From Terriglobales bacterium (GTDB lineage: Bacteria; Acidobacteriota; Terriglobia; Terriglobales; Acidobacteriaceae): a stretch of 33,506 bases of DNA. This document shows, piece by piece, positions 19,585 through 26,006 of this stretch. The position numbers were made by a program, and so were the translations under genes. The first letter of the stretch is position 1, and each line of letters opens with the position of its first letter. The DNA lies in contig DATIGQ010000173.1 of assembly GCA_035454605.1 (NCBI GenBank), forward strand, positions 1 to 33,506, written 5' to 3'. Under the pieces are notes generated by a model. It was not told the DNA's origin. It saw nothing but the letters and a program-made list of their open reading frames with translations, and ran no database searches.

Positions 19585-19618
19585 AGGGGCACGGAGAGAT
19601 CCGTGCCTCTTCTTCCTT
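19585..19618 (+). terminator. Terminator after the VIT/VWA gene, built from a repeat unit
   Basis: GGCACGGA (19588-19595) and TCCGTGCC (19600-19607) pair perfectly around a GAGA tetraloop (GNRA type). Three more pairs extend it outward, and TCTTCTTCCTT follows. It starts 22 bp after the stop. The arms match the dispersed CACGGAGG-type units found elsewhere in the window. Confidence 0.75.
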
Positions 19619-19633
19619 GGTGCCGAAGCCGAC

Positions 19634-19660
19634 GTGTTCCTTCGTGTCCTTTGTGGTGAA
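19634..19660 (+). repeat. Dispersed repeat copy (B-module)
   Basis: GTGTTCCTTCGTGTCC followed by TTTGTGGTGAA. Close relatives occur at 21831, 24810 and 29685, in the same orientation and always between genes. Confidence 0.6.
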
Positions 19661-19709
19661 AGTCTTTCTTGCAAGTTCTTCTTCGGCCCCCGTTCTAGGA
19701 ATGAACGCA

Positions 19710-19762
19710 AGCCCGGGCCGGGAAAATTCAACCGTGCCTGCACACTCATTCCCGGCCGGGCT
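19710..19762 (+). promoter_or_regulatory. Large inverted repeat in the leader of the DUF4139 gene
   Basis: AGCCCGGGCCGGGAA (19710-19724) pairs with TTCCCGGCCGGGCT (19749-19762), 14 bp with one bulged G, around a 24-base loop. It ends 27 bp before the ATG at 19790. No T-run follows, so it is not a plain terminator. It could be a leader structure or a protein-binding palindrome. Confidence 0.5.
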
Positions 19763-19789
19763 AACATGGAAGCTTTCGAGAGGAGCCTT

Positions 19790-21304
19790 ATGCGACGCCT
19801 GTTCCTTGTGCTGTTGGCCATCTTCGCCTTCGTGCCCGCCGCGCTGGCAGCCGAACCCGCGCTCACCATTTACAACCAGAATTTCGCCGTCGTGCGCCAG
19901 ACGTTCCCGCTCGACCTGCGGGCCGGCGTGAACCAGGTCCGCTATACGGAAACCACGGCCTTCCTGGAGCCCGATTCCGTCATCCTGCGCGACCCCTCCG
20001 GGCACGTCCGCCTGCAGATCCTGGAGCAGAACTACCGTAACGATCCGGTCTCCCAGGAGCTGCTGCTCTCCCTCTACGAAGGCAAGACCATCGACTTCCT
20101 CATCCGCGAACAGAATGCCGAGCGGATCGTGCAGGGCAAGATCATCCGTTCCGGCTACGTGCCCCACCGCGCGGCTTGGCAGCAGTATGGCCAGCCTTAT
20201 TACCAGGCACAGATGGCGATGATGCAGGGCGGCGCTTCACAACCCATCATCGAGGTGGAAGGCAAGCTGCGCTTCGGCCTGCCCGGCCAGCCGCTGTTTC
20301 CAGCCCTCGCCGATGACAACATCCTGAAGCCCGCGCTCGACTGGCGCATCGAGACCGATCGCGAGAGCCGCTTCGACGCCGAACTCTCCTACCTCACCGG
20401 CGGCATGCGCTGGGAGGCCGACTACAACCTGGTCGCGCCCGAAAAGGGCGACGTCCTCGACCTGGTTGGCTGGGTCACCATCGACAACCAGACCGGAAAG
20501 ACTTTCGAGAACGCCAAGATCAAGCTCATCGCTGGCGATGTCTCCAAGCTCCAGCCCGCCCAGGCCATGGAGGCGTACGACGTGGTCACGTCCCGCGCGG
20601 AAGTGGCCGGCGGCATGCGTCCGGTGGTCACCGAAAAGTCGTTCGACGAATATCACCTCTACTCGCTGCTGCGCCCCACCACCCTGCGCGACCGCGAGAC
20701 CAAGCAGGTGGAGTTTGTGCGCTCGGCGGGCGTGAAGGCCGAGCGCCTTTACGTCTATGACGGCGCCTGGATCGATCCCAACCGCTACCGCGGCTGGAAC
20801 ATGGAGAACATCCGCCAGGACCGCGACTACGGCACCCGGTCCAATCCCAAGGTGTGGGTCATGCAGGAGTTCAAGAACACCGAGGCCAACGGCCTCGGCA
20901 TTCCGCTGCCCAAGGGCCGCCTGCGCTTCTACCGCCGCGACGATGACGGCCGCCTGGAGTTCACCGGCGAGAACGTCATCGATCACACTCCCAAGGACGA
21001 GAAGGTCCGCGTCTACACCGGCAACGCGTTCGATATCGTCGGCGAGCGCTCGCGCACCAACTTCCGCCTGGACTCCGTCAAGAACGAGTGGATGGACGAG
21101 AGCTTCGAGATCAAGGTCCGCAACCACAAGAAGGAACCGGTCGAAGTCCGCGTGGTCGAGCACCTCTACCGCTGGACCAACTGGGAGGTCCGCCTGGCTT
21201 CACACAAGTGGATCAAGACCGACGCTCAGACCGTAGAGTTCCGCGTTACCCTCCCGCCCGACGGCGAGCAGGTCATCACCTACACCGCGCACTACTGGTG
21301 GTAA
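19790..21304 (+). CDS. DUF4139-domain secreted protein
   Basis: 504 aa. I chose ATG 19790 because AGGAG lies four bases upstream and a signal peptide (MRRLFLVLLAIFAFVPAALA) follows; the open frame reaches back to 19538 without support. The mature protein begins with the ALTIYNQNFAVVRQTFPLDL block typical of DUF4139 proteins. Later blocks of the family are visible: YLTGGMRWEADYNLV, LVGWVTIDNQTGKTFENAKIKLIAGD and WEVRLASHKWIKTDAQTVEFRVTLPPDGE. The fold is beta-rich and extracytoplasmic; the function is unknown. It may act in the envelope together with the upstream VIT/VWA protein, but a terminator-like hairpin separates them. Confidence 0.88.
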   Translation: MRRLFLVLLAIFAFVPAALAAEPALTIYNQNFAVVRQTFPLDLRAGVNQVRYTETTAFLEPDSVILRDPSGHVRLQILEQNYRNDPVSQELLLSLYEGKTIDFLIREQNAERIVQGKIIRSGYVPHRAAWQQYGQPYYQAQMAMMQGGASQPIIEVEGKLRFGLPGQPLFPALADDNILKPALDWRIETDRESRFDAELSYLTGGMRWEADYNLVAPEKGDVLDLVGWVTIDNQTGKTFENAKIKLIAGDVSKLQPAQAMEAYDVVTSRAEVAGGMRPVVTEKSFDEYHLYSLLRPTTLRDRETKQVEFVRSAGVKAERLYVYDGAWIDPNRYRGWNMENIRQDRDYGTRSNPKVWVMQEFKNTEANGLGIPLPKGRLRFYRRDDDGRLEFTGENVIDHTPKDEKVRVYTGNAFDIVGERSRTNFRLDSVKNEWMDESFEIKVRNHKKEPVEVRVVEHLYRWTNWEVRLASHKWIKTDAQTVEFRVTLPPDGEQVITYTAHYWW

Positions 21305-21316
21305 GAAGCTTGGAAC

Positions 21317-21378
21317 CACGGAGGCCACAGGGGAACACGGAGACAAGAAATTCTCTGTGAACCTCTGTGACCTCTGTG
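21317..21378 (+). repeat. Triple-unit palindromic repeat hairpin
   Basis: Three 8-bp units, CACGGAGG (21317), CACAGGGG (21326) and CACGGAGA (21336), are mirrored by TCTCTGTG (21352), CCTCTGTG (21362) and CCTCTGTG (21371). Spacers of one or two bases match on both sides and the loop is eight bases. The result is a 24-bp stem with only G-U wobbles. It starts 12 bp after the DUF4139 stop. No T-run follows. Confidence 0.8.
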
Positions 21379-21445
21379 CTGAAAGGTGTGAATCGCGAGT
21401 CCAACCTCACACCGCCCGCATCTCTTGCAGAACGGGAGGTGCCCC

Positions 21446-21793
21446 TTGGACCCTGTCATCATCCGCCGCTTCGAAAAGCCCGATGAGGTCGTTCACTTCG
21501 AGAAGGGCAAGTTCGAGACCGTCCGCATCGGCTCTCTCACCGTGGGCCGGGCCACCTACGAGCCCGGCTGGAAATGGTCCCAGCACGCCAAGGGCTCCAC
21601 GCCCACCTGCCAGCTCGAGCACGTGGTCCTGATCGTCTCCGGCCGCACCGCCATCGCCATGGATAACGGCCAGCATTTCGAACTTGGCCCCGGCGACCTC
21701 GCCTATGTCGCCCCCGGCCATGACGCCTGGGTCCTGGGCGACGAACCCTACGTCTCCCTCCACTTCCTCGGCGCCGAGCAGTACGGCAAGTAG
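21446..21793 (+). CDS. Small cupin-fold protein with a TTG start
   Basis: 115 aa. TTG at 21446 is preferred because GGAGG (21435-21439) lies six bases before it; the frame runs upstream to another TTG at 21425, which lacks such a site. Single-domain cupin: YEPGWKWSQHAKGS and CQLEHVVLIVSGRTAIAMDNG form the first conserved motif, and LGPGDLAYVAPGHDAWVLGD the second. His residues in QHAKG, LEH and PGHD are possible metal ligands. The substrate is unknown; many such proteins are isomerases, dioxygenases or binding proteins. It follows the DUF4139 gene after the palindromic repeat and faces the next gene tail to tail. Confidence 0.85.
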   Translation: MDPVIIRRFEKPDEVVHFEKGKFETVRIGSLTVGRATYEPGWKWSQHAKGSTPTCQLEHVVLIVSGRTAIAMDNGQHFELGPGDLAYVAPGHDAWVLGDEPYVSLHFLGAEQYGK

Positions 21794-21810
21794 CGACCGG
21801 ACGTGTCGGT

Positions 21811-21854
21811 TAGTTCCTAGTTCGCAGATTCCTCCGTGTTCCTCGGTGGTTGAG
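21811..21854 (+). repeat. Composite dispersed repeat (A plus B modules)
   Basis: An A-module (TAGTTCCTAGTTCGCAGATT) runs directly into a B-module (CCTCCGTGTTCC, then TCGGTGGTTGAG). It fills the gap between two convergent genes. The same A-to-B order occurs at 24784-24842. Confidence 0.6.
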
Positions 21855-21863
21855 TTTCTTGAC

Positions 21864-22805
21864 TCACGCCGCTTCCAGCGCCTTGCGGTCCCATCCTCCC
21901 AAGTTCGCTCCGGCCTCGTAGGTGCTCTGGCAGAATTCCAGCAGCGCCTTGCGCGGGTCCGCCGACTGCCGCACATCGTCGTACATCAGCAGGAACTCTT
22001 TCATCCCGGGGTCGTAGAACGCCTGCGCTGGCTTCACCTTCTGCTCGGCAAAGCCCGGCGGCTCCGGGGCCGCGTAAGCGTAGAAGGCCGGTCCCTTGTA
22101 ACCGGCGCCCGGCCAGAAGCCCACACTGATCACTTCGTGCGAGTACGCCTCGCGCGTGATGGCGTCCGCCCCCGGGCGCTCCGGCGCTCGCCGTCCCGAA
22201 AACCGCGTCACCGCCAGGTCGAAGCTTCCCCAGAAGAAATGCACTGGGCTCGACTTGCCCAGGAATCCCGAGCGGAACTCCTGGAACACCGCATCCACCG
22301 ACGCCAGGATGCGCCAGAAGCGCTGCGCGTAAGGGGCGTCGTAGGAGGCATGCACGGTGTCTTCCGCGAACGGAATGGGGTCGGGTACTTCATCCGGCCT
22401 GGCGTTGATACGCAGCTCCACGCCAAATTCCTTCAGCGTGGACATCACCTCGCGGTAGAAGTCGGCCACGGTACGCGGCTCCAGCTTCACGGGCCGCGTC
22501 TGCCCGTCGCTGGTGTCGATTACCAGCCGGTGGTCCAGGAAGTCGAAGCGCATCTCCACCAGCCGCGCTCCTTGCCGCATCGTCGAGGTAGTGAGCCCGC
22601 GCGGCGTCACGTACAGGGTCACATGCCAGAAGTGATTCACCGCAGGCGTAAGCGCCATGCGGACTTTGCCTACGATCTGCGTCCACATGTGCAGCGTCGC
22701 GTAGGTGTCCTTCCACGCCTCCAGCGGCAGCGCCGGCCAGGGCTCCAACGGTACTTTGGAAACTGCGCTCATGCGGATGGCTCCCGGTTCCGAAGTGCGG
22801 ACCAT
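21864..22805 (-). CDS. DUF5996 family protein
   Basis: 313 aa. The sequence resembles DUF5996: LPLEAWKDTYATLHMWTQIVGKVRMALTP at the N-terminus, NHFWHVTLYVTPRGLTTS, RFDFLDHRLVI, HFFWGSFDLAVTRFSGRRAP and GFWPGAGYKGPAFYAYAAPEP. Function unknown; cytoplasmic, rich in aromatic residues, with conserved His residues. Start choice: ATG 22805 lies five bases after a perfect TATAAT and would be leaderless; ATG 22772, 11 codons later, has GGGAG eight bases upstream and gives MSAVSKVPLEPW. Both are plausible. It is transcribed against the direction of replication and faces the cupin gene. Confidence 0.8.
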   Translation of the reverse strand: MVRTSEPGAIRMSAVSKVPLEPWPALPLEAWKDTYATLHMWTQIVGKVRMALTPAVNHFWHVTLYVTPRGLTTSTMRQGARLVEMRFDFLDHRLVIDTSDGQTRPVKLEPRTVADFYREVMSTLKEFGVELRINARPDEVPDPIPFAEDTVHASYDAPYAQRFWRILASVDAVFQEFRSGFLGKSSPVHFFWGSFDLAVTRFSGRRAPERPGADAITREAYSHEVISVGFWPGAGYKGPAFYAYAAPEPPGFAEQKVKPAQAFYDPGMKEFLLMYDDVRQSADPRKALLEFCQSTYEAGANLGGWDRKALEAA

Positions 22806-22810
22806 GGCGG

Positions 22811-22816
22811 ATTATA
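22811..22816 (-). promoter_or_regulatory. Predicted -10 element of the DUF5996 gene
   Basis: On the minus strand the hexamer reads TATAAT, a perfect match. Transcription would start near 22805, which is the A of an in-frame ATG, implying a leaderless mRNA. Confidence 0.55.
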
Positions 22817-22825
22817 GACGGCATC

Positions 22826-22865
22826 CAGTTCGCAGTTCACAGATCACAGTTCGCAAATGCCTCTG
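22826..22865 (+). repeat. Dispersed repeat copy (A-module)
   Basis: Tandem GTTC units (CAGTTCGCAGTTCACAG, then ATCACAGTTCGCAAATG) followed by CCTCTG. It is very similar to 24784-24810 and lies between two minus-strand genes. Confidence 0.65.
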
Positions 22866-22960
22866 CGCCGTAGCCCAGGTGGATGCCTGCGGATCTTCCA
22901 CAGCTCCGTGGAGATGCCTCGGCAAGGACGCCTGGCAACTTTCTGGAGCGGGCGCGAGCC

Positions 22961-24631
22961 CTAACGCTTTCGTGCTGGTATGAGCGGTCGATCGCCTGGA
23001 ATCGGATCTGGGGTAACGGTTGGCAAATACGCGACGCCATCAAAGTCACTTGCAAGCATGAATGGCCGGAACGCTTCCGCAGCGTCGGTCCCTGGCTTGA
23101 ACAGACCACCCACCCAATGCATCCGCCGCGGGATGGCAAACCACTCGGGCAGCTGCTGGGGCTGGCACCCCCACGCTGCCAAAGCAGCTTCTGGTCGCCG
23201 CGAAAACAGTGCTTCAATCGCACCTTTCGGTGCCGGCGGAAGTGTCGAAACCGCCAGCCTGTCCTCAGCGTCGTTAGGAATCTGCGCGACAAATCCTCCT
23301 TGCCCGAATGTCACTGCGATGGCCGAGTATCCGCACCCCAGCACGTCGCGCAGCAGTCCGCCTGCCGTTGCAGTCGATCCGCTCGGATGAACGACATGAG
23401 CGTTGTGCGCCCAATACACCGCTCGGGATTCAGGTCCAGCCTCCTGCAAGGCGCGCAGGATCCGATTCGCCATATACCAGTCCCGTGAGTGATGGATCGT
23501 GCCATCGTCTCCGCTGGAATTGAAGTCGGCAAATTCCACGAGCGTCTCCGTCGCCTGCTGAGCTGCCTCAAACTCGGTTCCGAACCGCGCCCGGAGAAGC
23601 GGACCATCCACATCCAACATCGCCTTCACCTCCAACAGGAATTGCCTCGCGGCGGAATTCACTCCCGAGTCCCCGAAGACCTGCGTCTGCTCGTCGGCCG
23701 CGTTCAGTTCTGCCGCGACCTCTTTCCAGCGCTTTACAGCGTTCTCACCGTAGGCTTTCTCAATGAGCCGGCCGAGGATCTCCCGAGAATCCTCGTTGTC
23801 CTGTGCGTCGATTCCCACGATTTGCACCTGATCCATGGGATGCTTGATGTTCCATGACCGGACCCACTCAACAAGATCTGCCTGGCTGCGCCTTCCGATC
23901 CACCCGACCTCGATGCGCTTCGTTATTTCATCGCTTTTCGGCACTTCGCCACTGACATAGGGGGCAAGGTATCGGAAGCGGCTCTCGCTGCCTTCGATGG
24001 CGACGATGCGATACCCATTGCGTTCAATGAGGCGCCTCGTGAGCGAAAGGCGAAAGTCGCCGAACTCACGGCTTCCATGCGTCGCTTCCCCAATTCCGAG
24101 GACCCGTGTTTCGCGCAGCAGTCCCTCAAGGGTCGGCAGACTCGAACTCTCTGGGATGATCCCTGATACCGGGATAGAGCGGCTGTTCTCAAGTAACCAC
24201 TCTTGCGCCTGCTCGATCACCTTGGCGGTCTGCTCGGCGTTGCGCACGGACGAGAACTCCAGCCGGTACTGTCCGCTCGGCTCCTTTTCGTCGAAAGGAC
24301 GCACTCGGATGGTGTAGTCGGCAGAGTCGCTCGCTTCGAATTCGATGATCTCGTCTCCGTTTCGGCCGGTGGGACTGTCAAAGGAGCCAACGACGTTTCC
24401 GCTCGGAGCGATTACATCGACGACTACATCCACCCCAACCTGCCGCACAACAAGCAGCGCTGTGTCGCCGCGCTCGAGTTTCATGGAATACGCGTGGCTG
24501 TGTCCCGGCGCTAGCGTGACGGTGAAAGACGAGCCAGGATGAATTGCGGATTCAGGTTGTTTCTGTCCTGCAGAAAACAGGGCCGTGCGTGCGACAAGGG
24601 ATAACATCACTAGAAGAGGCCACATGACCAT
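22961..24631 (-). CDS. Erythromycin-esterase-family protein, exported
   Basis: 556 aa from ATG 24631 (AGGTG four bases upstream). A GTG at 24685 and an ATG at 24625 are alternatives. The N-terminus is a signal peptide (MWPLLVMLSLVARTALFSAG). Residues about 30-120 look like a bacterial pre-peptidase (PPC-like) beta domain. The rest matches the erythromycin esterase / succinoglycan-biosynthesis family: VLGIGEATHGSREFGDFR with the putative catalytic His and Glu, IVAIEGSESRF, IVGIDAQDN, and AVYWAHNAHV. Resistance members (EreA, EreB) hydrolyse macrolide rings, but most family members have other, unknown substrates, and the extra N-terminal domain and export argue for caution. It is read against replication. 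Codon use looks less GC-biased than its neighbours. Confidence 0.82.
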   Translation of the reverse strand: MVMWPLLVMLSLVARTALFSAGQKQPESAIHPGSSFTVTLAPGHSHAYSMKLERGDTALLVVRQVGVDVVVDVIAPSGNVVGSFDSPTGRNGDEIIEFEASDSADYTIRVRPFDEKEPSGQYRLEFSSVRNAEQTAKVIEQAQEWLLENSRSIPVSGIIPESSSLPTLEGLLRETRVLGIGEATHGSREFGDFRLSLTRRLIERNGYRIVAIEGSESRFRYLAPYVSGEVPKSDEITKRIEVGWIGRRSQADLVEWVRSWNIKHPMDQVQIVGIDAQDNEDSREILGRLIEKAYGENAVKRWKEVAAELNAADEQTQVFGDSGVNSAARQFLLEVKAMLDVDGPLLRARFGTEFEAAQQATETLVEFADFNSSGDDGTIHHSRDWYMANRILRALQEAGPESRAVYWAHNAHVVHPSGSTATAGGLLRDVLGCGYSAIAVTFGQGGFVAQIPNDAEDRLAVSTLPPAPKGAIEALFSRRPEAALAAWGCQPQQLPEWFAIPRRMHWVGGLFKPGTDAAEAFRPFMLASDFDGVAYLPTVTPDPIPGDRPLIPARKR

Positions 24632-24783
24632 TCGACACCTGCGGACAGCGATTGCTCGGGACGAGGAACTCGCCGGCAAGGACACGTACCGAGGGCAGCC
24701 AGCCCGGCTCTTGCCTCAAGCGAGGTGTTAGACGCGCACCAGGAATCAACGTCATCGTCGAATAGGCGTTTCGCCCCACGCCT

Positions 24784-24842
24784 GATTCGCAGATCACAGT
24801 TCACAAATGTCTCTGTGCTCCTCCGCGCCCTCTGTGGTTAAC
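24784..24842 (+). repeat. Composite dispersed repeat (A plus B modules)
   Basis: An A-module (ATTCGCAGATCACAG, then TTCACAAATG) runs into a B-module (TCTCTGTGCTCC, then CCCTCTGTGGTTAA). It ends 11 bp before the start of the membrane protein gene and so lies in its leader. The remainder of the gap (24632-24783) shows no clear promoter. Confidence 0.65.
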
Positions 24843-24853
24843 TCTTTCCCTTC

Positions 24854-25909
24854 ATGACTCGGCCCCGCCTCATCGCCCTGTGCTTCCTGTTTCTCTTCCT
24901 GGCGCAGGCTTTCTGGATGGCCGACGGGCGCCGGGTAGACGAGGAAGAACTCGCCGCCGGGAACGCCTCCAGCTCGCCCATCGTGCGCCTTGCCGCCCAC
25001 CCCGGCTTTTGGCTTGAACTGACCCTTTGGAAGGCTGACCCCCGGCTGCCGCGGCTGTCCTTCATCGTCTTCGGCCTGCTGCTCGGCGGATCGCTCTGGT
25101 ACGTCGCCCATCGCCTCTACGGCAATCGCGGCGGATACATCGCGCTCGCGCTCTACTGCTTCTCGCCGCTCTCCATCCTGGCCGCGGCCCGCATCGGCCC
25201 CGATGCCCCCGCGGCCTGGGGCTTTTACGGCACCGTCTTCTACGCTATCGCGCTCTCACACACGCTCGACGCTTCTGCGCGCGACCGCCTGCTCCGCGCC
25301 GCGCTCTTCGGCCTCTCGCTCGGCCTGGCTGCTGCGGCGCTCTATCCCGCCGCGCTCGGCCTGCTGCCCGCCCTGGCCTTCCTGTTCTACCTCGCGCCCC
25401 ACCGCCGGGCTGCCGCGCTCGTCTGGGCCGCCTTGAGTGTTGCGATTGCCGGCGGCCTCTTTGGTGGCGTGCATCTCTGGGCAGGGATGGATCTTGTGGC
25501 CTCGCTGCGTGTCGGCTATTTCCTTGCTTTTCGTCCGCGCGTCGCCTCGGGCGGCATACCTTGGCCGGCCGTGGTGCCGCTGTTCCTTGCCTGTCTCCCC
25601 GCCTTGCTCCTCTTCGGCCTCGCGCTTCTTACCGTCTTCCGCTCGCGCCGCTCCCGCTACTTCGGCAACCTCGCGCCTTTGGCGATAGGACTGCCTTTGG
25701 CACTGCTGGCCCTGGCCACACCTTTCTACCTCAGCGTCCGCAACCTGGTGCTCGCCTTGCCCTTCCTGTGCCTGTTCGTCGCCGGCGTCTTCGCCGATCT
25801 GCTGGAAGAAGAGTTCGAAGGCCCGCCCTCGCGCTTGGCCCGCGCCGTCCTGCTCGTAACCCTCGCGCTCAACGCCCTCGCCTGCCTCTGGCTCCTGCCT
25901 CGGTTCTAA
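24854..25909 (+). CDS. Polytopic membrane protein, glycosyltransferase-39-like
   Basis: 351 aa, strongly hydrophobic with about nine membrane segments: for example LIALCFLFLFLAQAFWM, LSFIVFGLLLGGSLWYV, GGYIALALYCFSPLSILAAA, LGLLPALAFLFYLAP, LFLACLPALLLFGLALLTVF and LVLALPFLCLFVAGVFADLL. The order (first helix, an acidic periplasmic loop with VDEEELAAGN, then a PRLPRLSFIVFGLLL block) recalls ArnT/GT39 glycosyltransferases. It is shorter than most, and the canonical N-terminal Asp-Glu motif is replaced by a run of acids (DEEE). The identity is uncertain; a truncated or minimal family member is possible. The B-module repeat is immediately upstream, and I see no Shine-Dalgarno. Confidence 0.7.
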   Translation: MTRPRLIALCFLFLFLAQAFWMADGRRVDEEELAAGNASSSPIVRLAAHPGFWLELTLWKADPRLPRLSFIVFGLLLGGSLWYVAHRLYGNRGGYIALALYCFSPLSILAAARIGPDAPAAWGFYGTVFYAIALSHTLDASARDRLLRAALFGLSLGLAAAALYPAALGLLPALAFLFYLAPHRRAAALVWAALSVAIAGGLFGGVHLWAGMDLVASLRVGYFLAFRPRVASGGIPWPAVVPLFLACLPALLLFGLALLTVFRSRRSRYFGNLAPLAIGLPLALLALATPFYLSVRNLVLALPFLCLFVAGVFADLLEEEFEGPPSRLARAVLLVTLALNALACLWLLPRF

Positions 25910-25989
25910 GAGCCTGCAACAACGAGCCTCCCCCGGAATCGCAGCGGCCAAATATCCGCGAGGCCCGTTATACGTCCAAGTGTCGGGGC

Positions 25990-25995
25990 TATAAT
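25990..25995 (+). promoter_or_regulatory. Predicted -10 element of the Ser/Thr kinase gene
   Basis: A perfect TATAAT lies 11 bases before the ATG at 26007, giving a leader of only about four bases. No good -35 is seen; TTATAC lies 16 bp upstream. Confidence 0.5.
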
Positions 25996-26006
25996 GCGCG
26001 CCAGCG

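Noticed and set aside
17113-21304. VIT/VWA plus DUF4139 plus cupin as a defined multi-gene secretion system
   Set aside because: Terminator-like hairpins separate the genes, and no protease, sortase or translocon partner is visible.
21317-24842. A CRISPR array formed by the short repeats
   Set aside because: Repeats are not evenly spaced, there are no unique spacers of constant length, and no cas gene is present.
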